Shown here: piece after piece, positions 34,855 to 43,108 of the stretch
Layout of the letters: each line of letters begins with the position of its first letter
Position numbering within the stretch: the stretch's first letter is position 1
Notes under the pieces: generated by a model
What the model was told of the DNA's origin: nothing
Database searches by the model: none
Seen by the model: only the letters and a program-made list of their open reading frames with translations
Made by a program: the position numbers and the translations under genes
Origin: Acidimicrobiaceae bacterium
Lineage (GTDB): Bacteria; Actinomycetota; Acidimicrobiia; Acidimicrobiales; RAAP-2
Assembly (NCBI GenBank): GCA_003158855.1
Contig: PMLJ01000009.1
Coordinates: 29,387-93,386 of the forward strand
Direction of reading: 5' to 3'
DNA length: 64,000 nucleotides

Positions 34855-35517
34855 CTAGGCCGTGAGGAAAAGCTGTCGGACCTGCCAAGGTCCGCTCTGA
34901 ACGCCCAACGAGACGACAAGTTGATCGGCATCGTTGATTCCCAGAGAGGAAACAACGTGATGATCGAGCGCCTCGCCGATGCCCTCTGGCACGTCGCGCA
35001 GGAAGTTCAACACCTGGCGGGTCTCGTGGCGATGGATCACGGTGGAGAGGAAGATGCCCTCTCGAACACGCCACTGCGTGACGCCGACGGCCTTTCGGTC
35101 GTCAACAAACACCTCGCCTGGCCCGCGTCCGGCAAAGCAGACGACTCGATGCAGGACATTCCCCTCAAGGGCCCCCTCATGGACCGCGATTTCCCCAGCC
35201 ACGATGGGGCGAAGAGCGTCCCGCCACCACGAACCCGCTTGGATCGAACTGACGTGGACGTCGTTCGACCATCGAGCGTCACTGGCTGGTATCCACCAGT
35301 CGATCCAGAGGTCATCGGGCTGCAGTAGCACCAGACCTCCGCCGCCCCGACGGCGCCGAACCGTCACTTCGCCGAGCCTGGCCTCGTCCAGCACATCGTG
35401 CGACTGGCTTCCGCCAAGAATCAATGTTGGTCGGGCCAGATGGAGGACAAACATCGTCGCCTGATCCAGTTCCCTCAGAGCGCTGTAGTCGTAGAGCTCC
35501 TCGACTTCGTTCGTCAC
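34855..35517 (-). CDS. Lipoate-protein ligase A family protein
   Basis: Member of the BPL/LplA/LipB fold, which attaches lipoate, octanoate or a related group to lysine. The 220-residue protein has VRRRRGGGGLVLLQPDDLWID, matching the family's R-x-SGGG-V loop, and DRKAVGVTQWR, holding the conserved ligand-binding lysine. It is shorter and more diverged than standard LplA, so the substrate is open. I chose a GTG at 35517, overlapping the HNH-gene stop by three bases. It ends a five-gene coupled operon. Confidence 0.8.
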   Translation of the reverse strand: MTNEVEELYDYSALRELDQATMFVLHLARPTLILGGSQSHDVLDEARLGEVTVRRRRGGGGLVLLQPDDLWIDWWIPASDARWSNDVHVSSIQAGSWWRDALRPIVAGEIAVHEGALEGNVLHRVVCFAGRGPGEVFVDDRKAVGVTQWRVREGIFLSTVIHRHETRQVLNFLRDVPEGIGEALDHHVVSSLGINDADQLVVSLGVQSGPWQVRQLFLTA

Positions 35518-36020
35518 GAGGCGCGTGGGAGATACGGGGCCCACAGCGGATCTGGATCGGGCACATGACGCCAGCGCCACCACGGACCGTCGGGGACCCT
35601 TGGTTCGAAGTGCATGCGCCACCCGATCTCTTCCAAGAGCCGGTCACCTTTCTGCATGTTGTGGTGCCGACATGCTGCGACCACGTTGGTCCATTCGTGA
35701 CGTCCTCCACGGCTGCGCGGAACGACGTGATCAATGGTATCGGCGTGCTCGAGACAGTAGGCGCAGCGAAAACTATCGCGAAGCAGGAGGGAACGACGAG
35801 TGAGGGGCGGCGTGCGCACCTTCGTGGGTAGTTTCACCATTTCATGAAGGCGAACAATCGACGGTATCGCGATCGTCACCGTGGCCGAACGGCACACCGC
35901 CGGCTCGTCGGGCGTGACGATCGGCTCGGCCCTGCCGGCGAGCATCAAGACGACCGCCCTGCGCTCACTCACCAACTGAAGGGGTTCAAACGTAGCGTTC
36001 AGCAGGAGTACTCGCCCCAT
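35514..36020 (-). CDS. HNH endonuclease family protein
   Basis: A 168-residue protein of the actinobacterial HNH type that begins MGRVLLLNATFEPLQLVSERRAV. The nuclease core is CAYC, then DHVVPRSRGGRHEWTNVVAACRHHNMQKGD, containing the Asp-His, Asn and His of the HNH motif with a zinc-binding cysteine pair. Such stand-alone proteins are common housekeeping genes of unknown target. I used the ATG at 36020, eight bases after the upstream gene; the frame is open further upstream without family support. Confidence 0.9.
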   Translation of the reverse strand: MGRVLLLNATFEPLQLVSERRAVVLMLAGRAEPIVTPDEPAVCRSATVTIAIPSIVRLHEMVKLPTKVRTPPLTRRSLLLRDSFRCAYCLEHADTIDHVVPRSRGGRHEWTNVVAACRHHNMQKGDRLLEEIGWRMHFEPRVPDGPWWRWRHVPDPDPLWAPYLPRAS

Positions 36021-36028
36021 CAGAAGAA

Positions 36029-36283
36029 CTACCGCCCCACCGATTGGCGCAGGGACCATTTCGCGGCGTCCACCATTGCCTCCGGGCTCAACGGTGAGCC
36101 GGAACTGCCACTCACGGTGGTCGTTCGAAATGCCCAGTAGTTGACGGGAGGGAGAGGCAGAAACGGCGCGCTTCGACACCATCCCCTGCGTCGAAGCCGC
36201 CAACCCGCGAGGGCCAGTGGCAAGGCGCTCGAGGGATGACGCAGAATGTAGCGTCCGAGACCTGGTGCCCAGAACCGGTTCAT
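36029..36283 (-). CDS. Small unrecognised protein, 84 residues
   Basis: Easily overlooked short gene. The product is basic with RYILRHPSSALPLALAGWRLRRRGW and PFLPLPPVNYWAFRTTTVSG, then a C-terminal AAKWSLRQSVGR. It has no clear membrane segment. Its ATG at 36283 overlaps the ROK-kinase stop as ATGA and its stop lies eight bases before the HNH start, which strongly supports real translation. I recall similar short PFLPLP...Y-W/R-FR proteins in actinobacteria but cannot name a function. Confidence 0.75.
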   Translation of the reverse strand: MNRFWAPGLGRYILRHPSSALPLALAGWRLRRRGWCRSAPFLPLPPVNYWAFRTTTVSGSSGSPLSPEAMVDAAKWSLRQSVGR

Positions 36284-37158
36284 CGCTGCGCTCCGCGCCA
36301 ACCCACCAGCGCGGCGCCGAGGATTGGCCCGTCGCTGCCGAGTCCGGATCTTCGAATCTCCAGATCTGACGAGTAGTGCATCGTCGCCAACGATCGCGCC
36401 TCCTTGTTCGCGTTCGCGAAGAACTCATCGCCGTAGCCCAATGCGACCGAACCGGCGATGTAGCAACGGTTGAAGTCGAGCACCGAACTCAGGGTCCCAA
36501 CGGCGCGTCCAACCATCTCGGCGCAGCGAAGTCGAGTGGCGTCATCGGCATCCTTCGCCGGGCGTCCCGTCATGTCCTCGATGGCCCAACCAGAGGCCTC
36601 GGCTTCCAGGCAGCCGTAACTGCCGCACGAGCAGAGCCGGCCATTGGGTACGACATTGAGATGGCCAATGTGGCCCGAGTTTCCCGAATCGCCGTCGAGA
36701 AGTCGGCCATCGATGACCAACCCGCCGCCCACCCCGGTGGAGACCACCATTGACGCGTACGAGTGGTCGTCAATAGCCGCGCCAAAGACTCCCTCGGCGA
36801 GCGCGAGGGCCCGGGCATCGCCATCGATGTGCACGTCGACGCCGAGCACCTCTTCGAGACGTTCACGCAGCGGGAATCTTCGCCATGCCGGAATGTTGAG
36901 CGGCGAGACCGTCGCGCCCGCACCAGTCATTGGCCCGGCACAGCCTACGCCGGCGAACTCGAAGTGCTTCCCCTGGGCGACCCGGTCAAGCAGTCCGACG
37001 ATCGACTCGAAGAGACCGCCTTCTTGTTCGGCCACGCAGAGGCGTTCACGAGCAAGCACCACACCGGCACTGTCGATGACCGCGGCTTCGACCTTGGTGC
37101 CACCAATGTCGAGGGCCAGACACGGGGCTGCGTTCTTCGCGACCCCGACGTCGATCAC
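36280..37158 (-). CDS. ROK-family sugar kinase (glucokinase-like)
   Basis: ATP-dependent hexose kinase of 292 residues. LALDIGGTKVEAAVID is the phosphate-binding start, VSTGVGGGLVIDG the central signature, HIGHLNV the metal-ligand histidine region and CSCGSYGCLEAEASG the zinc-binding ROK motif. No N-terminal helix-turn-helix is present, so it is a kinase and not a ROK repressor. The chosen GTG at 37158 overlaps the DUF3040 gene by four bases (GTGA). Glucose or N-acetyl sugars are possible substrates. Confidence 0.9.
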   Translation of the reverse strand: MIDVGVAKNAAPCLALDIGGTKVEAAVIDSAGVVLARERLCVAEQEGGLFESIVGLLDRVAQGKHFEFAGVGCAGPMTGAGATVSPLNIPAWRRFPLRERLEEVLGVDVHIDGDARALALAEGVFGAAIDDHSYASMVVSTGVGGGLVIDGRLLDGDSGNSGHIGHLNVVPNGRLCSCGSYGCLEAEASGWAIEDMTGRPAKDADDATRLRCAEMVGRAVGTLSSVLDFNRCYIAGSVALGYGDEFFANANKEARSLATMHYSSDLEIRRSGLGSDGPILGAALVGWRGAQR

Positions 37159-37541
37159 TCGGTCTTGCGGCGTTGACGCGACAACCAGTCGCGAAGCGAA
37201 CGGGTCCGAGGACCGTAGTTCGCATGGGCATCGTCGCCTTGGGGCGACCTTGTGATGTCCTGCCACGATGCACGACCGAGAAGCCGAGCGTTTCGTTCAA
37301 TGACGACGGCCGAGATGAACATCAGCGCAACGCCTACGAGTCCCAGCAATATGGACTGGGAGAAGAAAAGGACCAATACCAGAAGTCCAGCCACGAAACC
37401 CGCGACTCCCCAACGAACTCGACGACCTCCGTGGGAGTACACATTGGTCTCACGAACATTCTTCGCGAACCTGGGATCTTGTTTGGAGAGCGACTCTTCA
37501 AGTTCGGCCAGGATCTTCTGCTCATGCTCTGAAAGTGGCAT
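37155..37541 (-). CDS. DUF3040 membrane protein
   Basis: Actinobacterial family of unknown role. The 128-residue protein opens with PLSEHEQKILAELEESL, the family hallmark. Two membrane segments follow at about 43-60 and 62-82, and a polar tail. ATG at 37541 has AAGGAG upstream. It is first in an operon with the ROK kinase, the 84-residue protein, the HNH nuclease and the lipoate-ligase-like protein. Confidence 0.9.
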   Translation of the reverse strand: MPLSEHEQKILAELEESLSKQDPRFAKNVRETNVYSHGGRRVRWGVAGFVAGLLVLVLFFSQSILLGLVGVALMFISAVVIERNARLLGRASWQDITRSPQGDDAHANYGPRTRSLRDWLSRQRRKTE

Positions 37542-37621
37542 CGCGTCTCCTTCCCCCTATTCCTGTCATTATCGTACCGTTTCTGCCGGAGAATGTGAAC
37601 ACGAAGGATGTTAAGCCACCG

Positions 37622-37643
37622 ATAAGAATGAGTTGATTCTTAT
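37622..37643. promoter_or_regulatory. Inverted repeat upstream of phosphatase gene
   Basis: ATAAGAAT (37622-37629) and ATTCTTAT (37636-37643) are perfect 8-bp arms around a six-base centre, ending nine bases before the phosphatase ATG. The position fits an operator. It is not a match to a regulator motif that I can name. Confidence 0.45.
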
Positions 37644-37652
37644 GAGCCTCCC

Positions 37653-38156
37653 ATGACCGACCTACCGATTCGCGTGGCGATGATCTGCACCGGCAACATC
37701 TGTCGCTCCCCGATGGCTGAGGTTTCACTTCGCCATCTCGTCTCCGAGGACGGTCTTCTGGCCCGGCGCGTCGAAATCACCAGTGCCGGTACCGCAAACT
37801 GGCACGTCGGCAGCCCGATGGACCCGCGAGCTCGGTCCGCGCTCGATCGGGCGGGCTTGCACCTGGAGGGGACCTTGGGCGCCTACGCCGATTCCAATTA
37901 CCTCAATCGTCACGATCTGATCATCGTCATGACACGTGAACATCTCCACGATGTCCGCCAGCGCCTGAGCAACGAGTCGACCGAGGTCATCATGCTTCGC
38001 AACTTGCTCGAGCCGGGGCTTGATCTCGATCTCGCCGATCCCTACTACGGAGACGACCTCGACTTCGACGAGTGTCTCGAGGTCCTCACAAGAGGGGGTC
38101 GACGTTTGACATCGGTACTTCGTCAGCGATTGGGTGAAGACTCTCTCGAAGTTTGA
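37653..38156 (+). CDS. Low-molecular-weight protein-tyrosine phosphatase
   Basis: Cytoplasmic phosphatase of 167 residues. The active-site loop is CTGNICR (Cys12 to Arg18, CX5R) followed by SPMAE, and the general-acid Asp lies in DPYYGDD. Close relatives include mycobacterial PtpA and Wzb. The last 71 bases overlap the convergent MFS gene, an unusually long tail-to-tail overlap. Confidence 0.93.
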   Translation: MTDLPIRVAMICTGNICRSPMAEVSLRHLVSEDGLLARRVEITSAGTANWHVGSPMDPRARSALDRAGLHLEGTLGAYADSNYLNRHDLIIVMTREHLHDVRQRLSNESTEVIMLRNLLEPGLDLDLADPYYGDDLDFDECLEVLTRGGRRLTSVLRQRLGEDSLEV

Positions 38157-39642
38157 TCTCGGGCAATGTCAGCGAAAGTACCACCGCGAGCGCGCCAACG
38201 GGGACGGCCCACAGGTAGATGACCTGGATGCTGCTGGCCAGGGCGTGCATCACCACCTTGAAGAGTCCCACCGGCAACTTCTTCAGATTCTCCGGGGTCA
38301 ATTGCGAGACCGAGAACTTGCTCGAGGCGAACTTCGTGCCCTTGAGTCCCTTCGCCAGCTTGCGAGGAATCTCGTTCGCGAACAGAGCACCAAATATGGC
38401 TGTTCCAAAGGAGCCACCAATCGACCGGAAGAAGTTCGCGCCCGCCGTCGCCGCCCCGACATCTTCGTGGTTCACCGCGTTTTGGACCGCGGTGACGAGG
38501 ATCTGCATCACGAGCCCAATGCCCGCTCCGAGAATGAACATGTAGAAGCCCATCAAGACCAGAGACGACGTCGCGCTGATTGTCCCGAGTAGCCCAAGCC
38601 CCACGGTCATGATCGCGGTGCCGAAGATTGGAAATGGCCGGTACTTCCACCCCTTGGACACGAGTTGACCGGTGATGATCGACGCCGCGAAGAGCCCGAC
38701 CATCATTGGAAGCAGTCGAAGCCCCGAATTGGTGGGCGTTGTTCCACGGACGTCCTGGAAGTACAGCGGCAAGAAGGTCATCGCCCCGAACATGGCGAAT
38801 CCGACCACGAAGCCAATCGCCGACGCCGACCTGAACACCCGGTTGGCGAAGAGGTGAGGGGCGAGGATCGGTTCGGAGGATCGGCGCTCGATCATGACGA
38901 AGAGAACCGTGAAGAGGACCCCGCCAACGAAGAGCCCGATCGACTTGGCGGATAGCCACGCAAAGTCGGTTCCTCCGAGCGAGGTGAAGAGGATCAAGGC
39001 CGAAGCCGCCAGCGCCAAGGTGACAATTCCGGCGTAGTCAATCACGTGCTGCACACGCACTCCCGCGTTGGGCAACGCCGCCGCCGTGACGAGTAAGGCC
39101 ACGATCCCGAAGGGGACGTTGACGAAGAAGATCCAGGGCCACGACCAATGCTCGACGATGAATCCACCGAGGAGTGGTCCGATGACCGTTGCGGCGCCAA
39201 AGACTGCACCGAACAATCCCGCGTAGCGTCCCCTTTCGCGCGGCGGGACGATATCGGCAATCACTGCCTGCGAGCCGATCATGAGGCCACCGCCTCCGAG
39301 ACCCTGGAGGGCCCTGAAGAGGATCAGCGTCAGCATGCTGTGGGCAATACCGCACAGCATGCTGCCAATCAGGAATATGACGATCGCCGCCTGGAAGTAG
39401 ACCTTGCGACCGTGAAGGTCGCCAAGCTTTCCCCAGAGCGGCGTGCTCACGGTCGAGGACAGCAGGTACGCAACCACAACCCAGCTCAGGTGGTTGGCCC
39501 CGTGAAGGTCGCCCACGATCGTCGGAAGCGCCGTGGAGACAATGGTGCTGTCCAGTGCGGCGAGCAGCATACCGAGCATCAACGCACCAAGGACGAAGTA
39601 CAGCTCGCGCTTCGGCATCGCTCCCGCAAGTTGATCGCTCAT
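38086..39642 (-). CDS. MFS drug-type exporter, DHA2 family (14 membrane segments)
   Basis: Proton-driven efflux pump of 518 residues, EmrB/QacA type. The motif LDSTIVSTALPTIVGDL in segment 1 and GKLGDLHGRK between segments 2 and 3 are family signatures. IGPLLGGFI is the motif C of drug:proton antiporters. I used the ATG at 39642 with GAAGG upstream; the frame is open eleven codons further. It starts about 100 bases from the divergent nhaA. No regulator is adjacent, so the substrate is unknown. Confidence 0.92.
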   Translation of the reverse strand: MSDQLAGAMPKRELYFVLGALMLGMLLAALDSTIVSTALPTIVGDLHGANHLSWVVVAYLLSSTVSTPLWGKLGDLHGRKVYFQAAIVIFLIGSMLCGIAHSMLTLILFRALQGLGGGGLMIGSQAVIADIVPPRERGRYAGLFGAVFGAATVIGPLLGGFIVEHWSWPWIFFVNVPFGIVALLVTAAALPNAGVRVQHVIDYAGIVTLALAASALILFTSLGGTDFAWLSAKSIGLFVGGVLFTVLFVMIERRSSEPILAPHLFANRVFRSASAIGFVVGFAMFGAMTFLPLYFQDVRGTTPTNSGLRLLPMMVGLFAASIITGQLVSKGWKYRPFPIFGTAIMTVGLGLLGTISATSSLVLMGFYMFILGAGIGLVMQILVTAVQNAVNHEDVGAATAGANFFRSIGGSFGTAIFGALFANEIPRKLAKGLKGTKFASSKFSVSQLTPENLKKLPVGLFKVVMHALASSIQVIYLWAVPVGALAVVLSLTLPEIKLRESLHPIADEVPMSNVDPLL

Positions 39643-39734
39643 CGAAGACCCTTCAACGTAATTTGGACGGCTCAAAGTGCACCCAGTGTCACGCCCACCC
39701 TAATAGAGAGGCCAGAATCCGACCCGCTCTTGTG

Positions 39735-39740
39735 TAGCCT
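39735..39740 (+). promoter_or_regulatory. Likely -10 box of leaderless nhaA
   Basis: TAGCCT lies eight bases before the GTG at 39749, with no ribosome-binding site between. Eight bases is at the long end for a leaderless start. Confidence 0.4.
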
Positions 39741-39748
39741 CTGCCACT

Positions 39749-40906
39749 GTGACCGGCATGTCCTTCTCTCGTCCTCTGCGGGCCCTCGATCACGATTTCA
39801 GCGCCGCCGTTTCCATCGGATCCGGCGTCGTTGTCGCCCTCTGCTGGTCGGCGCTCGGCGATTCCAGTTACCAGCGGGCCATCAACGAAGCTTGGCCCAG
39901 CCACTTCTTGCATCAGGTTTCGATCGACTCGGTCCATTCGCTCGTGACGAGCGCACTGATGACGCTCTTCTTCTTCGCGATCGGGCTCGAACTCTCGCGC
40001 GAGTTGCGTACTGGAGCCCTGACCAGGGCCACCTTCGTCGTACCCCCGGTCCTTGGCGCGCTCGGCGGAATGGCGGGCACCGCTCTACTGTCCTACCTCT
40101 TCGGTGAAGTGACCAATTCGGGCGCACTACGGCGCGGGTGGGGCGTTCCAATGGCGACCGACATAGCCTTCACCCTCGGCGTGCTCGCTCTCGTCGGTCG
40201 CCGACTCCCCCCGCCGATTCGGATCTTCCTCCTGACGCTGGCCGTTGCCGACGATGCATTCAGCGTCATCGTCTTGGCCTTCACCGGCGCTACCCACGCG
40301 AGACTCGCCGGCATCGTTGCGCTGCCTCTGATGATCGTGGTCGGAATCGTGACCTCACGCGCCACACGCCGAGTCGGCTGGGGATTGGCGCTGCTCGCAG
40401 GCCTGTGGGTCTGCTTCGTGTGGGCCAACGTCGAACCCCCGCTCGCCGGCGTGATCGCTGGTCTCTTGATCTCGTTTGACAACGAGTGGGCGCCCCGACT
40501 CGAGCGTTCGATGGGTCGATGCTCGACCGCGTTCGTGCTTCCGCTCTTCGCGCTCGTCTCGTGCGGTGTCGCCTGGCACGAACTCTCTCGGGACCCGAAA
40601 ACGCTCACGATCGTCACCTCGCTCGTCGCTATTCGCATACTCGGCAAAGTCGTCGGAATCTCCGGCGGTGTTGGCGCCGCGCGCCTCATCCGATTCAGGC
40701 TGGATCCTTCGATAACGTGGCCGCTGCTCGTCAGTGTCTCCGTGCTCTGCGCGATTGGCTTCACGGTGCCCCTGCTGTTCGCGGGCACGCTCTTTGGGAC
40801 CCGAAGCGCCACCTACGGCGCCTTCACGGTGGGACTGCTCGCGGCGTCACTGATCGCCACCATTTTGGGCGTCCTGCTGCTTCGAATACCAACGCGAGCT
40901 TCGTAG
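39749..40906 (+). CDS. nhaA: Na+/H+ antiporter NhaA
   Basis: Exchanges sodium for protons across the membrane for pH and salt balance. The 385-residue protein has about 12 membrane segments. FFFAIGLELSRELRTG, GVPMATDIAFTLGVLALVG and LAVADDAFSVIVLAF match the conserved helices; the ADD pair corresponds to the two ion-binding aspartates of E. coli NhaA and the TD in segment 4 is also kept. The start is a GTG at 39749; an ATG three codons later is possible. Confidence 0.95.
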   Translation: MTGMSFSRPLRALDHDFSAAVSIGSGVVVALCWSALGDSSYQRAINEAWPSHFLHQVSIDSVHSLVTSALMTLFFFAIGLELSRELRTGALTRATFVVPPVLGALGGMAGTALLSYLFGEVTNSGALRRGWGVPMATDIAFTLGVLALVGRRLPPPIRIFLLTLAVADDAFSVIVLAFTGATHARLAGIVALPLMIVVGIVTSRATRRVGWGLALLAGLWVCFVWANVEPPLAGVIAGLLISFDNEWAPRLERSMGRCSTAFVLPLFALVSCGVAWHELSRDPKTLTIVTSLVAIRILGKVVGISGGVGAARLIRFRLDPSITWPLLVSVSVLCAIGFTVPLLFAGTLFGTRSATYGAFTVGLLAASLIATILGVLLLRIPTRAS

Positions 40907-40960
40907 ATCTCTTCGCCGAGCGCGCCAGGCAAGCTCGGTTGAACGACGTGAGCTGCCTCG

Positions 40961-41602
40961 CTAGTTGAGTCCCAGGCCGATGGGGCAACTCACCCCGGTA
41001 CCGCCCAGTCCGCAGTAGCCATTGGGGTTCGCGACCAGGTACTGCTGGTGGTACTCCTCGGCCATGTAGAACGGCCCGGCGGGAGCAATCTCGGTGGTTA
41101 TGGGCCCGTAGTCCGCCTCACGAAGCGACGCGGAGTACGCCTCGGTCACCTTGCGGGCAATCGCCTCTTGACGTTCGTCGATGAAATAGATCGCGCTTCG
41201 ATACTGGGTGCCAATGTCGTTGCCCTGACGAAAGCCTTGCGTCGGGTTGTGGTTCTCGTAGAAGCAGTTGAGGATCTCCGAGTAGCTGATTACCTTTGGG
41301 TCGAACACCACCTTCACCACCTCGGCGTGGCCCGTCCTTCCCGTGCACACCTCCTCGTAACTGGGGTTGGGGGTGTAGCCGCCCTGGTAACCGACGCTCG
41401 TCGAGATGACGCCAGGCAACGCAAAGAACTTCCGTTCCGCTCCCCAGAAGCAGCCCATGGCGACGTACGCCGTTTCGCTGCCTTCGCCATACAGCTCGAG
41501 CATCGAAGTACCCAGTGCGAGGTGCGGCCGATCCACGGCGATTTCATTGGAGCGACCCTTGAGAGCCTGCTCTGGGAGTACCATCTCTGACTTTGCGAAC
41601 AT
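40961..41602 (-). CDS. msrA: Peptide methionine-S-sulfoxide reductase
   Basis: Repairs oxidised methionine. The 213-residue protein has the catalytic Cys51 in [11 protein letters not shown], with [25 protein letters not shown] typical of MsrA. Resolving cysteines lie in the tail [14 protein letters not shown]. The N-terminal 45 residues resemble the extension of E. coli-type MsrA. It is divergent from a Fur-family gene, with 53 bases between the starts. Confidence 0.96.
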   Translation of the reverse strand: MFAKSEMVLPEQALKGRSNEIAVDRPHLALGTSMLELYGEGSETAYVAMGCFWGAERKFFALPGVISTSVGYQGGYTPNPSYEEVCTGRTGHAEVVKVVFDPKVISYSEILNCFYENHNPTQGFRQGNDIGTQYRSAIYFIDERQEAIARKVTEAYSASLREADYGPITTEIAPAGPFYMAEEYHQQYLVANPNGYCGLGGTGVSCPIGLGLN

Positions 41603-41608
41603 GACTCG

Positions 41609-41614
41609 AGATTA
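41609..41614 (-). promoter_or_regulatory. Likely -10 box of leaderless msrA
   Basis: On the minus strand TAATCT lies six bases before the msrA ATG at 41602. No ribosome-binding site is present. Confidence 0.5.
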
Positions 41615-41643
41615 AAGGCTCAGGCCCGCCCGCGCGACGGTCC

Positions 41644-41649
41644 TAGTCT
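41644..41649 (+). promoter_or_regulatory. Likely -10 box of leaderless Fur-family gene
   Basis: TAGTCT lies six bases before the ATG at 41656. It faces the msrA promoter, with 29 bases between the two -10 boxes. Confidence 0.5.
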
Positions 41650-41655
41650 CTTGCT

Positions 41656-42120
41656 ATGCCAGAGCGTGAAAACACGGTTCAGGAGATTCTCTCGACCATA
41701 CGCGGTGCCGCCAAGCGCGTGACCGTCGCCAAACGCACCGTCGCCGAGGTCCTCGTTAACGCCAGCGGCCACCTCTCCGTCGACGCCATCACCAGCGCCG
41801 TGCAGCGGCGTCAGCCCGACGTCAGCCCCTCCACCGTCTACCGGATCCTCGAGGAGTTCGAGGAGTTGAAGATCGTCGTGCACGCCCACCTCGGCCGACC
41901 GGCGGCCGTCTATCACCTCGCCGGTGCCGTGCACGGCCACCTGACCTGCGAGACGTGCAAGCAGACGTTCGAGATTCCCGCCGTCCATTTCGACGCGCTC
42001 AGCAAGGATCTCCAAAAGACCTTCGGATTCCAGCTCGATCGTCACCACGTTGCACTTTCCGGAACCTGCGCTGCGTGCCAGGAAAGTCGGCGCCGGAAGC
42101 GCGAAACTTCGCACTCTTAA
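41656..42120 (+). CDS. Fur-family metal or peroxide-sensing regulator
   Basis: A 154-residue Fur-like repressor. The N-terminal winged helix includes LSVDAITSAVQRRQPDVSPSTVYRILEEF. The dimer domain has HGHLTCETC and CAAC, giving the two CXXC pairs that hold structural zinc. Aligned by eye with PerR, the HxH ligands are kept but the position of its key Asp (Asp85 in B. subtilis) is His in VYHLAG. So it could sense Zn, Fe or another metal. The divergent msrA suggests an oxidative-stress link. Confidence 0.88.
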   Translation: MPERENTVQEILSTIRGAAKRVTVAKRTVAEVLVNASGHLSVDAITSAVQRRQPDVSPSTVYRILEEFEELKIVVHAHLGRPAAVYHLAGAVHGHLTCETCKQTFEIPAVHFDALSKDLQKTFGFQLDRHHVALSGTCAACQESRRRKRETSHS

Positions 42121-42134
42121 AGGTTTCTTAAAGG
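42115..42134 (+). repeat. Direct repeat upstream of ABC exporter genes
   Basis: TCTTAAAGG occurs twice (42115-42123 and 42126-42134) with an 11-base period, overlapping the Fur-family stop and 50 bases before the ABC ATPase. Direct repeats phased at one helical turn are typical of OmpR/PhoB-type regulators; no such gene is in the window. Confidence 0.5.
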
Positions 42135-42184
42135 GTCCGTCGCGGCGGCGAACCCTCGCTCACTAAGGTCTGTCTAAGACAATC

Positions 42185-43108
42185 ATGCTGAAGATCGACC
42201 ACCTCACCAAGCGCTACAAGGACACGACGGCGCTCGACGACCTCGACTTCGAGGTAAAGCCCGGAGTCGTCACTGGATTCCTCGGGCCGAACGGATCGGG
42301 CAAGACGACAACGATGCGCCTGATTCTCGGGCTCGACCATCCGACGAAGGGTCGTGCCACCATCGACGGCCTGAACTACGCCGATCTGAAGGCGCCACTT
42401 CGAGAGGTCGGGGCACTGCTCGACGCGAAGGCGGTCCACCCCGGACGCACCGCGCGCAATCACCTGCGCGCCCTTGCCACTTCGAACCAGATTCCGAAGG
42501 CTCGCGTCGACGAGGTGCTCGAATTCGTCGGCATCGCTTCGGTCGCCCACAAGAAGGTGGGCAGCTACTCCCTCGGCATGAGCCAGCGCCTCGGCATCGC
42601 CGGCGCCCTCTTGGGCGATCCCGGCGTCCTGCTCTTCGACGAGCCGGTGAACGGACTGGATCCGGAGGGGATCAAGTGGATCCGCGACTTCTTCCGGTCG
42701 TTGGCCAAGGAAGGCCGCACGGTGTTCGTCAGTTCGCACCTCATGAGCGAGATGGCGGTGAGCGCCGATCAAATCATCGTCATCGGCCGCGGTCGCTTCA
42801 TAACCCAAGGTTCAGTCGACGACCTCACGGCAACCGCCCAGGGGACGGTCTTCGTACGTGTGTCCGACCCGCCCCAGCTGGTCTCGTTGGTCAAGAACCA
42901 CAACGGCACGGTCGAAGAGATGAACGACGGCAATCTCACCATCGGCGGCCTGACGTCGGATCAGATTGGCGGAATCGCTTTCAACGCCGGAATCACCGTC
43001 CTCGAATTGACACCCCAGCGAGCGTCGCTGGAAGACGTCTTCATGGACCTGACGGCGGATTCCCTCGAATTCGGATCCTCCAAACCCGAAACGGCGCACC
43101 ATGAGTAA
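42185..43108 (+). CDS. ABC transporter ATP-binding protein (DrrA/CcmA-type exporter)
   Basis: ATPase of an ABC-2 type exporter. The 307-residue protein has Walker A GPNGSGKT near residue 38, signature YSLGMSQRLG, Walker B LLFDEPVNGLDPEG and a C-terminal domain ending with LEDVFMDLTADS, as in drug and antibiotic exporters such as DrrA. It overlaps its membrane partner by eight bases. The substrate is unknown. Confidence 0.92.
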   Translation: MLKIDHLTKRYKDTTALDDLDFEVKPGVVTGFLGPNGSGKTTTMRLILGLDHPTKGRATIDGLNYADLKAPLREVGALLDAKAVHPGRTARNHLRALATSNQIPKARVDEVLEFVGIASVAHKKVGSYSLGMSQRLGIAGALLGDPGVLLFDEPVNGLDPEGIKWIRDFFRSLAKEGRTVFVSSHLMSEMAVSADQIIVIGRGRFITQGSVDDLTATAQGTVFVRVSDPPQLVSLVKNHNGTVEEMNDGNLTIGGLTSDQIGGIAFNAGITVLELTPQRASLEDVFMDLTADSLEFGSSKPETAHHE

